Shown piece by piece: positions 15,587-22,944 of a stretch of DNA of 46,203 nucleotides. The DNA comes from Actinomycetota bacterium (lineage in GTDB: Bacteria; Actinomycetota; Acidimicrobiia; Acidimicrobiales; Ilumatobacteraceae): the NCBI GenBank assembly GCA_009919275.1, contig RGCG01000008.1, positions 1 through 46,203 of the forward strand. The letters are read 5' to 3'. The stretch's first letter is position 1. Each line of letters begins with the position of its first letter. The translations under genes and the position numbers were made by a program. Under the pieces are notes generated by a model. That model made no database searches and was not told the origin of the DNA. It saw only the letters and a program-made list of their open reading frames with translations.

Positions 15587-15589
15587 CAT
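15584..15589 (+). promoter_or_regulatory. Leaderless -10 box for hemB made from the hemD stop codon (TAGCAT)
   Basis: TAG (hemD stop) plus CAT forms TAGCAT, followed by exactly 6 nt and the hemB GTG. A GGAG in the spacer is too close to the GTG to act as a normal ribosome site. Confidence 0.5.
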
Positions 15590-15595
15590 TGGAGC

Positions 15596-16573
15596 GTGTT
15601 TCCCGTCTCTCGCCCTCGCCGCATGCGTTCAACAGCGGCCATGCGCGAACTCGTCGCCGAGACCCGCTTGGGCACCAACGATCTGGTCGCACCCCTCTTC
15701 GTCCGTGAAGGCGTCGACCAACCCCAGCCCATCCACTCCCTGCCGGGCGTCGTTCAGCATTCTCTCGCATCGCTCGAACGCGAGATCGAAGAGCTCATCG
15801 ATCTCGGTGTCCGCGCGGTCATCTTGTTCGGAATTCCGCTTGCGAAAGATGCCGTCGGCTCGGGCGCGTTCGACCCGAACGGGATCGTCCAAGTTGCCCT
15901 GCGTCGGTTGCGTTCACGGTTCGAAGACCGCATCGTTCTCATGGCCGATCTGTGCGTCGACGAATACACCTCGCACGGCCACTGCGGCATCGTGAACGAA
16001 AAAGGAGACGTCGACAACGACGCCACCCTCGACGTCTACGTGAAGGCGGCCCTCGCCCAGGCAACGGCCGGAGCGCATGTCGTTGCGCCGAGCGGCATGA
16101 TGGACGGACAGGTCGGTGCGATTCGAGCCGGTCTCGATGGCCGAGGGTTCACCGACACCGCGATCATGGCGTATTCGGCCAAGTACGCCTCGGGTTTGTA
16201 CGGGCCGTTTCGCGACGCCGTCGACGTGCAAATAGCGGGTGGTGGCAACCGCAAGGGTTACCAACAGGACTGGCGCAACTTTCGTGAAGCGCTCACCGAG
16301 GTTGCCGCCGACATCGAACAGGGTGCCGACATCGTCATGGTGAAGCCCGCGCTCGCGTATCTCGACGTCATCGCTGCGGTACGGGCGACGACAAGTCTTC
16401 CGGTCGCCGCGTATCACGTGAGTGGTGAGTACTCCATGATCAAGGCAGCGGCAGCCAACGGGTGGATCGATCACGACGCGGTTGCGTACGAACATCTGAC
16501 GGCGATCAAGCGAGCCGGTGCCGACATGATTCTCACGTATCTTGCGCGTTGGTTCGCCGAGTCGGCCCGGTAG
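15596..16573 (+). CDS. hemB: Porphobilinogen synthase (delta-aminolevulinate dehydratase)
   Basis: Condenses two 5-aminolevulinate molecules to porphobilinogen. The 325-residue TIM barrel begins with RPRRMRSTAAMRELVAET and carries the metal-site segment DLCVDEYTSHGHCG, in which Cys, Asp and Cys occupy the ligand positions (a mixed pattern between the zinc triple-Cys and the magnesium Asp types). The two active-site lysines lie in YSAKYASGLYGPFRDA and MVKPALAYLD. The GTG start at 15596 fits a leaderless promoter embedded at the hemD stop, so hemB and hemL may be partly independent of the upstream genes. Confidence 0.96.
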   Translation: MFPVSRPRRMRSTAAMRELVAETRLGTNDLVAPLFVREGVDQPQPIHSLPGVVQHSLASLEREIEELIDLGVRAVILFGIPLAKDAVGSGAFDPNGIVQVALRRLRSRFEDRIVLMADLCVDEYTSHGHCGIVNEKGDVDNDATLDVYVKAALAQATAGAHVVAPSGMMDGQVGAIRAGLDGRGFTDTAIMAYSAKYASGLYGPFRDAVDVQIAGGGNRKGYQQDWRNFREALTEVAADIEQGADIVMVKPALAYLDVIAAVRATTSLPVAAYHVSGEYSMIKAAAANGWIDHDAVAYEHLTAIKRAGADMILTYLARWFAESAR

Positions 16574-16680
16574 GACAACGGAGACAACGATTCCCGATGG
16601 CGGCCGCACCGATCCCGTTCTGCGCTGAGACAGCATGTCGCGCCGCGGGCTGCGTGCCGACATTGTGCACGGGGGCAGGT

Positions 16681-17952
16681 GTGCGGTCGAACGCAGCGCT
16701 CTTCGAACGCTCTACCCGGGTCATTCCGGGTGGCGTCAACAGTTCCATTCGCGCCTTCAAGGCCGTTGGGGGAAATCCGTACATCGTCGCCCGGGCCGAA
16801 GGTGCCCACGTATTCGACGTCGAGGGGAACCGTTACACCGATCTGGTTCAAAGTTATGGCGCGGTGATTCTGGGTCATGCGCATCCGGCAGTGACCGCCG
16901 CGTTGCGCGCTGCGGCGTCGGACGGCACGTCGTATGGCGCCCCGACACCGCGCGAGATGAAACTCGCCGAGGCGATCTCGTCACGTGTGGCGAGCTGCGA
17001 ACAGGTTCGTCTCATGAACAGCGGCACCGAAGCAACGAGCACGGCGGTGCGTCTTGCGCGCGGTGCAACCGGACGCAAGCGCATCGTCATCTTCAACGGC
17101 AACTTTCACGGGGCAACCGATGCACTTCTTGCGGCAGGTGGAAGCGGAGTTGCAACGTTGGGTTTGCCCGGTACCGCAGGCGTTCCCGACGAGGCGGTCG
17201 CCAACACAATCGTCGCGCCGTACAACGTGGTGCCGACACTCGATGATCGCGTCGCAGCGGTCATCGTCGAACCCGTGGCCGCCAACATGGGCGTCGTGGC
17301 ACCTGCGCCCGGATTTCTCGCCGGATTGCGCCGCGAATGTGACCGCGTCGGGGCGTTGCTCATTTTCGACGAGGTCATCACCGGTTTCCGTCTCGGACCC
17401 GGCGGTGCGCAGGAAAAATACGACGTGCGGCCGGATCTCACATGCTTCGGCAAGGTGATCGGCGGGGGCCTACCCATTGGTGCAGTTGGTGGACGACGCG
17501 AGGTGATGGCGACGTTGTCGCCGATCGGAAAGGTGTTCCACGCCGGCACGCTTGCGGGTAATCCGCTGGCAACCGCAGCGGGCCTTGCCGCGCTGAACGA
17601 ACTCACCGACGACGTCTACATGGAACTCGCGGCTCGGGCTCGACGTTTGGCGTCGATGTTGCGTGATGCCTGCGCCGCAGCCGATGTCTCCGCGCAGTTT
17701 CCCGTCGTCGGCACTCTCGTTGGCATGTTCTTCGGCGACGCGGCGCAAGGCGGCCTTCCGGTGAATTTCGAGGATGCAAAGACAACCGACGAATCGCTGT
17801 ACGCGCGCTTCTTCCACGCAATGCTCGCCGAGGGCGTTGCTCTCGCCCCCGGCGCTTACGAAGCGCTCTTCGTCGGTGTCGGCCACGACGATGCCGTGCT
17901 CGACGATCTCGTCGAGCGTGTGCACAGGGCAGCATCGCGCACAGGGAAGTGA
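16681..17952 (+). CDS. hemL: Glutamate-1-semialdehyde 2,1-aminomutase
   Basis: PLP enzyme that converts glutamate-1-semialdehyde to 5-aminolevulinate. From the GTG at 16681 the protein is 423 residues, the usual length, beginning SNAALFERSTRVIPGGVNSSIRAF. It has MNSGTEATSTAVRLARG, FNGNFHGATD, LIFDEVITGFR and the PLP lysine in TCFGKVIGGGLPIGA. GGGGGC 5-10 nt upstream supports this start. An alternative ATG at 16597 would add 28 residues containing four cysteines at exact 5-residue intervals. It follows hemB and completes a C5-pathway set needing only GltX from elsewhere. Confidence 0.94.
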   Translation: MRSNAALFERSTRVIPGGVNSSIRAFKAVGGNPYIVARAEGAHVFDVEGNRYTDLVQSYGAVILGHAHPAVTAALRAAASDGTSYGAPTPREMKLAEAISSRVASCEQVRLMNSGTEATSTAVRLARGATGRKRIVIFNGNFHGATDALLAAGGSGVATLGLPGTAGVPDEAVANTIVAPYNVVPTLDDRVAAVIVEPVAANMGVVAPAPGFLAGLRRECDRVGALLIFDEVITGFRLGPGGAQEKYDVRPDLTCFGKVIGGGLPIGAVGGRREVMATLSPIGKVFHAGTLAGNPLATAAGLAALNELTDDVYMELAARARRLASMLRDACAAADVSAQFPVVGTLVGMFFGDAAQGGLPVNFEDAKTTDESLYARFFHAMLAEGVALAPGAYEALFVGVGHDDAVLDDLVERVHRAASRTGK

Positions 17953-17955
17953 ATC

Positions 17956-18552
17956 GTGCGCCAGGTCCTCACGCGGCGCTTCCTTCTTGCGATCGGCCTG
18001 CCGCTCCTTGCTGCGTTGTGTTGGTGGTTCCTTGCCGTGCGCAGTCACGACGACTCGGGTGGGCGCAGTCGCCCACACTTCGTTTCGTATACGGCGTCGG
18101 TGGTCACCGTTCAGGCCGATCCGAATTGGGCAGTCAAGGACGGCCTGACGACGGGAACTGCACGTCTTGCCATGGACGATGGTCGAACGCTCTACATCGC
18201 CGAGGCGACACTCGGTGAAGTGTCGTGCACCGACTACGTGACGCCGAACGCGTGCATCCTTCTGGCTGAAATGTTGGGTGATGCACCCGTATGGTTTGCG
18301 CTCACTCCTGCCACGGGGGACGAGCCTCTCTCGCGGCTCGCATTGCCCCCCGTTGTCGACATGTTGAACGACGGCGACGATGCCGTGCTGTCGAACGGAT
18401 GGGTCGTGCCGCTTGCGACCCCGACCAAGCGTGTGTGCGATTCGGCAACAACGTCACTGCGCGAGTTCATCGAACGGTTCGGTGTCGACATGGAGGTGTC
18501 GCTGAACCTCGCAACCGATGAGATCGACACCGTGACCTGCACGGCCGACTGA
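17956..18552 (+). CDS. Secreted or membrane-anchored protein of unknown function
   Basis: A 198-residue protein starting with GTG 3 nt after hemL. Residues about 7-28 (RRFLLAIGLPLLAALCWWFLAV) form a signal anchor or uncleaved signal peptide after an Arg-rich N-terminus. The rest is a soluble, likely extracytoplasmic domain with four cysteines (CTDYVTPNACILL near the middle, VCDS and VTCTAD near the end), which could form two disulfides. No family recognised. Tight spacing suggests co-transcription with hemL. It converges on the cytochrome c gene with a 10-nt gap. Confidence 0.65.
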   Translation: MRQVLTRRFLLAIGLPLLAALCWWFLAVRSHDDSGGRSRPHFVSYTASVVTVQADPNWAVKDGLTTGTARLAMDDGRTLYIAEATLGEVSCTDYVTPNACILLAEMLGDAPVWFALTPATGDEPLSRLALPPVVDMLNDGDDAVLSNGWVVPLATPTKRVCDSATTSLREFIERFGVDMEVSLNLATDEIDTVTCTAD

Positions 18553-18562
18553 AACGTCGGAG

Positions 18563-19384
18563 TTACTTCGCGGTGGTTTCGCGCGGGTCGACGCCGACCG
18601 CATTCGGCGGAGGCATCATCGCCTTGAAGTCTTCGGCAATCTTGTCGAACGAGGTCGATCCGCCCTCGAGCGCGGCGAAGATTTCGGACTCGGGCGAGCA
18701 CCAATGCTCGTATTCGGCCGCCCACTTCTCGTCCTTGGGGTCGGCTCCGGCCAGGTCGTAACGGACGTGGCAGACAACGCCGAGGATTTCGTACTCGGTC
18801 AGGCCGCCGCCGTACTTCTCGCCCTGCTGGGGCATGGGGTTTCCGTTGTAGGAAAGCGGAGCGTGGGCGCCACCTTCGCGATTGGGGTCGCCGTAGACCT
18901 TGACGCCGGCGGCCACGTAGGCCTGGCTTCCGGAGTAAACAAAATTCAGCATGTCCTCGATATGCGGGAAGGTCTTCAAAACCTCTCCTTGGTAGAGGAT
19001 GCGACCCGCACCACCCTGGCCAGCGGCCCCGTGGCAGCCGGCGCAGCCACCCCAGACCTCGATTCCCTTGGCAATCGGGCCTTCGGCAACCTTTTCGGTC
19101 GGTTTAATGGCCAAATAGTACAGAAAACCCCAGACCGGCAACAGGCTCAACGTCGCCATGGCCCAGAACGGGATCTTACGACGGGCCTTGGCTGCGGCCA
19201 CAACGGGCGAGTCGGGCTTGGCAACTTTGGGGGCTGGTTCGGCTTTCGGGGCAGATTTTGCGGGAGTCGCTGCCGTGGGAACTGCGGGGGTTGAGTCGCC
19301 GGACGCCGCAGGGGCTGCATCTCCGGAGCCGCCAGCGCGCCGATCACGGGAACGCTTGAGAAGGTGCTCGGGGATTTCGGTCAC
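18563..19384 (-). CDS. Membrane-anchored mono-heme cytochrome c
   Basis: A 273-residue protein. Residues 1-70 are a cytoplasmic Ala/Pro/Lys-rich extension, followed by one transmembrane helix (about 72-93, PFWAMATLSLLPVWGFLYYLAI) and a periplasmic cytochrome c domain with a single heme site Cys114-Ala-Gly-Cys117-His118; a likely Met ligand lies further on (NPMPQQGEKYGGGLTEYEI). Its first 11 residues, MTEIPEHLLKR, are identical to those of cytochrome b subunit IV encoded at 21342, although the codons differ. It is divergent from the quinol oxidase cluster and is probably its electron carrier or acceptor. The GTG start follows a TATGGT box by 8 nt. Confidence 0.85.
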   Translation of the reverse strand: MTEIPEHLLKRSRDRRAGGSGDAAPAASGDSTPAVPTAATPAKSAPKAEPAPKVAKPDSPVVAAAKARRKIPFWAMATLSLLPVWGFLYYLAIKPTEKVAEGPIAKGIEVWGGCAGCHGAAGQGGAGRILYQGEVLKTFPHIEDMLNFVYSGSQAYVAAGVKVYGDPNREGGAHAPLSYNGNPMPQQGEKYGGGLTEYEILGVVCHVRYDLAGADPKDEKWAAEYEHWCSPESEIFAALEGGSTSFDKIAEDFKAMMPPPNAVGVDPRETTAK

Positions 19385-19392
19385 GGTCTCTC

Positions 19393-19398
19393 ACCATA
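19393..19398 (-). promoter_or_regulatory. -10 box for the cytochrome c gene (TATGGT)
   Basis: On the minus strand TATGGT is followed by 8 nt (GAGAGACC) and the GTG start. Confidence 0.45.
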
Positions 19399-19430
19399 AT
19401 CCGCCGCACGCAGGAAGATGGAATCAAACG

Positions 19431-19443
19431 CATGTGTCACATG
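19431..19443. repeat. Short perfect palindrome between divergent respiratory genes
   Basis: CATGTG-T-CACATG, arms of 6 bp around one base, in the 185-nt gap between the cytochrome c gene (-) and the quinol oxidase cluster (+). A second dyad, CTGAA-GT-TTCAG, lies at 19510-19521. Either may be an operator acting on both promoters; neither matches the Rex consensus. Confidence 0.35.
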
Positions 19444-19498
19444 GTGTACGTGCAAAAGAGAAAGTCACTGAAATAGTGGGGGGCCGATGGGTGCTGAC

Positions 19499-19504
19499 TA
19501 GTGT
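19499..19504 (+). promoter_or_regulatory. Possible -10 box of the quinol oxidase cluster (TAGTGT)
   Basis: TAGTGT would place a transcript start near 19511, giving a leader of about 60 nt with a GGAA-capped CCCTC/GAGGG hairpin before the ATG at 19570. No clear -35 is seen. Confidence 0.3.
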
Positions 19505-19569
19505 TCACTCTGAAGTTTCAGGGCTTCTGAGTCCCCTCGGAAGAGGGCCCGGAAAGGATCTTCGGCGCA

Positions 19570-20046
19570 ATGCTGGCAATCGACGTACTCAAGTGGCCGG
19601 GAGTGAACCAGGCGTTCGTCTTTTCGTTCGTCTTCACCACCGCGCTTGCCCTTGTCGTGATCCCGTACGGCAAACGTCGCAAGCCGGGTGCTCCGGTGTC
19701 GTGGGGCGAGGCAATGATCGGCTCCACGTTCATCTTTGCCGTGCTGTTCCTCGCCTTCGGCGTGGTTCCGCACCAGTGGATCGACCACGCCGACAAGAAC
19801 CTCGGATGGCGCAAGGACAAGCCGCTGCTCGGCCCCGGCGGCATTCTTCGGGCTCAATCGAGCGGGGGAAGCTTCCCCTTCGAGGTGTCCTACGAAGCGC
19901 TGCGCGACATCATCGTCGTTGTGATTCACGCCGTCTACATCGGTCTCTTCATGTACCTCGCGGTGTGGTGGCAAAAGCGCGGTCAGGTGCAGACGAAGGA
20001 AATCGAAACATCCACTTACGGTCGCCCGCTCGTGCGCAAGACCTGA
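19570..20046 (+). CDS. Three-helix membrane protein heading the quinol oxidase cluster
   Basis: A 158-residue integral membrane protein with helices at about 15-34, 46-68 and 112-135, separated by a hydrophilic loop (DHADKNLGWRKDKPLLGPGG). No cofactor motif is evident. It begins a run of same-strand genes encoding ferredoxin, cytochrome b, Rieske protein and cytochrome c, so it is probably an accessory subunit or assembly factor of that complex. I do not recognise its family. A GAAAGGAT upstream of the ATG is the likely ribosome site. Confidence 0.7.
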   Translation: MLAIDVLKWPGVNQAFVFSFVFTTALALVVIPYGKRRKPGAPVSWGEAMIGSTFIFAVLFLAFGVVPHQWIDHADKNLGWRKDKPLLGPGGILRAQSSGGSFPFEVSYEALRDIIVVVIHAVYIGLFMYLAVWWQKRGQVQTKEIETSTYGRPLVRKT

Positions 20047-20115
20047 TCCGTACTTTCTTCACCAGACGACAACACACGAAACAAAAGCGAACAGAAAAGG
20101 GAAAGGAGACACCAA

Positions 20116-20529
20116 ATGGCAAAGACAGATGCAAACCCACCCATGCCCGATTGGTCGACCGAGTACCAGTTGGTTGAAGTCGATGCCGACTATCTCACCA
20201 AGGCCGTCAAGCCCAAGCAGTTCATTCACATCGACCAATCCGAGTGCATCATGTGCGAGGGCTGTGTCGACATCTGCCCGTGGAAGTGCATCCACATGGT
20301 CGACCCGGGTGCGGTTGCCGAGTCGATCGGAACCGAACAGCCCGGCCTTGATCCGCGCGACAACGTGATGTTCATCATCGACGACGACGTCTGCACGCGC
20401 TGCGCGCTTTGCGTCGACCGTTGCCCCACCGGCGTCATCATTCTCGGCAAGGTCGGCGCGCCTGCCGCCACCGGCGATTCTCATACACGTACCAACAACC
20501 ATGGCTACGCCTACGGAATGCGTTTCTAG
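20116..20529 (+). CDS. 2x[4Fe-4S] ferredoxin in the cytochrome b cluster
   Basis: A 137-residue soluble protein with two complete [4Fe-4S] motifs: Cys44-X2-Cys47-X2-Cys50-X3-Cys54-Pro and Cys93-X2-Cys96-X2-Cys99-X3-Cys103-Pro. The two are separated by a 38-residue spacer, and the protein has 40-residue N-terminal and 30-residue C-terminal extensions, so it is longer than a bacterial ferredoxin. The ATG is preceded by AAAGGAG at good spacing. Its position directly before the cytochrome b gene is unusual and suggests that it docks to, or exchanges electrons with, the quinol oxidase complex (inference). Confidence 0.92.
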   Translation: MAKTDANPPMPDWSTEYQLVEVDADYLTKAVKPKQFIHIDQSECIMCEGCVDICPWKCIHMVDPGAVAESIGTEQPGLDPRDNVMFIIDDDVCTRCALCVDRCPTGVIILGKVGAPAATGDSHTRTNNHGYAYGMRF

Positions 20530-20540
20530 GAGCACCCCTC

Positions 20541-21326
20541 ATGGCAAAGACGATTGACGACCAACCAACACCGACGCTGAAGGACCGCGTCTCGAAGATC
20601 GGTGAACAGGTTCAGGGCAGCCAAGCGTGGAACTCGATCTTCCGACCCGGCTCGATCTTCCGCAAGGGCTACACCGACTCACCGCGTAACCGTTCCTACG
20701 TCATCATGAACTCGGTGCTGTACCACCTTCATCCGGTGAAGGTGAAGCGCCATGCGGTGAAGGTCAGCTACACGCTGTGTCTCGGTGGATTGTCCTTCTT
20801 CCTTTTCATCCTGCTCACGGTGACGGGCATCTTCCTCATGTTCTTCTACCGACCCACCGCAGCGAACGCGTGGCAGGACATCCAAACGTTGCAGACATCG
20901 GTGACGTTCGGCTTGCTCGTGCGCAACATGCACAGATGGGGAGCACACCTCATGGTGCTCACCGTCTTCTTGCACATGGCGCGCGTCTTCTACCACGGTG
21001 CGTACAAGCCGCCGCGCGAGTTCAACTGGGTGATCGGCGTCATCCTTCTCACCCTCACGCTTCTCTTGTCGTTCACCGGCTACCTGTTGCCATGGGACCA
21101 GTTGGCACTGTGGGCAGTTGCGGTCGGAACGAACATGATGGGCTACACGCCGGTGTTCGGCAGCCAGGTTCGCTTCGTTCTTCTCGGCGGCGTCGAAATC
21201 GGATCCGAGACACTTCTTCGCTGGTACGTGTTGCACGTCATCATGCTTCCGTTCGTCATCGTCATCTTCATGGCGATCCACTTCTGGCGCGTCCGCAAGG
21301 ACGGCGGCATTTCCGGTCCGTTGTGA
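20541..21326 (+). CDS. Cytochrome b6-like subunit of a bc/b6f-type quinol oxidase
   Basis: A 261-residue membrane protein with four core helices corresponding to cytochrome b6, binding the two b hemes. Likely axial ligands are His131 (NMHRW) and His145 (FLHMARV), 14 apart, and His232 (VLHVIML) and His247 (AIHFWR), 15 apart, which is the b6-type spacing. The Qo-side motif SFTGYLLPWDQLALWAV is conserved, and ISGPL ends the protein as in b6. Cys80 in TLCLGG aligns with the cysteine that attaches the extra heme c_i (c_n) in b6f complexes. A 45-residue cytoplasmic extension precedes the core. Start ATG 20541 has AGGAG upstream. It works with subunit IV, the Rieske protein and cytochrome c in the same operon. 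Confidence 0.93.
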   Translation: MAKTIDDQPTPTLKDRVSKIGEQVQGSQAWNSIFRPGSIFRKGYTDSPRNRSYVIMNSVLYHLHPVKVKRHAVKVSYTLCLGGLSFFLFILLTVTGIFLMFFYRPTAANAWQDIQTLQTSVTFGLLVRNMHRWGAHLMVLTVFLHMARVFYHGAYKPPREFNWVIGVILLTLTLLLSFTGYLLPWDQLALWAVAVGTNMMGYTPVFGSQVRFVLLGGVEIGSETLLRWYVLHVIMLPFVIVIFMAIHFWRVRKDGGISGPL

Positions 21327-21341
21327 TGGAGGTTCACGTCA

Positions 21342-22058
21342 ATGACTGAAATCCCCGAACATCTTTTGAAGCGAGCACAAGCGGCTCGCGAAAAGGCCGC
21401 GGGTGGCGATGACGCCACGTCCGGTGCGGGCAACGATCGGATTTCCGATCAATTGCTCGATCGCACCAAGGCGGCCGGCGCCGGTGTTGCAGTCGCCGAC
21501 AGGCCGACCGCCGTTGTTGCTGCTCCCGCTGCGGGTGGAGTACCCATCGGCGCGGGCCCGGGCGGTCACACCCAGCGACTGCTGACGGTCGTGAAGTCGG
21601 GTTCGATCCAGGAAGTGAAGGCCGCCCCGGTCGACAAGGTGCACACTTGGCCGCACCTTCTCGCGATCGAGTTCGTCGCTTCCTTGGCCTGTCTCGCGTT
21701 CCTTTTCATCTTCTCGTGGTTCGTGAACGCGCCGCTCCTTCAGGCGGCAAACGTCAACCAGACTCCCAACCCCTCGAAGGCGCCGTGGTACTTCCTCGGT
21801 CTGCAGGAACTGCTCACGATGTTCCACCCGATGATCGCGGGAGTGACCTTGCCCGGCATGGGTCTCATCGCGCTCATTCTCGCGCCCTACCTCGACAAGA
21901 ACCCGTCGAACAAGCCCGAGGATCGCAAGTTCATCACCAGCCTCATGACGGTTCACCTCATGTTCTGGGCGGTGCTCGTCATGATCGGTTCGTTCTTCCG
22001 CGGTCCGGGATTCAACTTTGTCTTCCCGTGGCGCGACGGCATTTTCTTCGAGTTGTGA
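21342..22058 (+). CDS. Cytochrome b C-terminal subunit (subunit IV-like)
   Basis: A 238-residue protein with three membrane helices (about 106-128, 164-182 and 200-220) equivalent to helices E-G of cytochrome b. The quinol-site PEWY motif reads APWY at 147-150, followed by FLGLQELL, a form found in menaquinol-oxidising relatives. About 100 residues precede the first helix and form a cytoplasmic Ala/Gly-rich extension starting with MTEIPEHLLKR, identical to the start of the divergent cytochrome c. It follows the b6-like gene by 15 nt and completes a split cytochrome b. Confidence 0.9.
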   Translation: MTEIPEHLLKRAQAAREKAAGGDDATSGAGNDRISDQLLDRTKAAGAGVAVADRPTAVVAAPAAGGVPIGAGPGGHTQRLLTVVKSGSIQEVKAAPVDKVHTWPHLLAIEFVASLACLAFLFIFSWFVNAPLLQAANVNQTPNPSKAPWYFLGLQELLTMFHPMIAGVTLPGMGLIALILAPYLDKNPSNKPEDRKFITSLMTVHLMFWAVLVMIGSFFRGPGFNFVFPWRDGIFFEL

Positions 22059-22090
22059 CACGGAATCAGTGAAGTGAGAGGAACACACAC

Positions 22091-22942
22091 ATGAGCACTC
22101 CCCTCATCATCGCCCTTGCGGTTGCTGCGATCGTCGTGTTGGGCGGACTCGTCTTCGTCACAGCGGCGCGCAAGTCCGAGGTGCGTGGCGCTGGCGCGTT
22201 GTCGCGCGAGACAAAGAAGCGCGATCGCGGCGCCGCAGCAGCGGCGGGTGCCACCGGTCGCGCCTATGAGTCCGCTGCAACCGCAACGTCGACCGACCTC
22301 GCCGTTCGTGACTCTGTTGAATTGACCGAGTGGGTCGCTCCCGACCCGGAAGCAGTCGGAGAAACTCGCCGGGCGTTCTTTAACCGCGCGACGGTCACGT
22401 TGATGAGCGCGTCCCTCGGCGCGTTCGGCGCGTCACTCATCGGCTTCCTGTGGAAGGGCTCGTCGGGTGGATTCGGTTCGAAGATCGCCGTCGGCAAACT
22501 CGATGACGTGATCCAGGGCATCAAGTCGAACAAAGGCTTCATGTACTACCCCGAGGCGCGTGCGTGGGTCACGGAATACCCGAAGGATTCGATTGCGAAG
22601 GCGCAGGCCGTCTACGCAAGTCAGGCGGCGGTGCTTGCCGGCATGGAGGCCGGCGTCGTCGCTTTGTACCAGAAGTGTCCGCACCTCGGCTGTCGCGTGC
22701 CGAACTGCCAGAGTTCGCAGTGGTTCGAGTGTGGTTGTCACGGTTCGATGTACAACCGTGTCGGTGAAAAGAAGGGCGGTCCCGCACCCCGCGGAATGGA
22801 TCGCTTCGGCCTGGCCGTGAACAATGGCGTGCTCGTCATCGACACAGGTGCCGTGTTTGGCGGCCCGCCGATCGGCACGAACACCACTGGTCAAGAAGCC
22901 GAAGGACCCCATTGCCTCGCCGCCGGCGGGGGTGGTCACTGA
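22091..22942 (+). CDS. Rieske [2Fe-2S] iron-sulfur protein
   Basis: A 283-residue subunit of the quinol oxidase. It has an N-terminal transmembrane helix (5-25), a long linker, a second hydrophobic stretch (98-120) preceded by an RRAFFNRA sequence that resembles a twin-arginine motif, and a C-terminal Rieske fold. Cluster ligands are Cys196, His198, Cys214 and His217 (CPHLGC ... CGCHGS), with Cys201/Cys216 as the usual disulfide. The additional N-terminal helix is like the multi-helix Rieske proteins of actinobacteria. It transfers electrons from quinol to the cytochrome c domains encoded next to it. Confidence 0.93.
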   Translation: MSTPLIIALAVAAIVVLGGLVFVTAARKSEVRGAGALSRETKKRDRGAAAAAGATGRAYESAATATSTDLAVRDSVELTEWVAPDPEAVGETRRAFFNRATVTLMSASLGAFGASLIGFLWKGSSGGFGSKIAVGKLDDVIQGIKSNKGFMYYPEARAWVTEYPKDSIAKAQAVYASQAAVLAGMEAGVVALYQKCPHLGCRVPNCQSSQWFECGCHGSMYNRVGEKKGGPAPRGMDRFGLAVNNGVLVIDTGAVFGGPPIGTNTTGQEAEGPHCLAAGGGGH

Positions 22943-22944
22943 CC

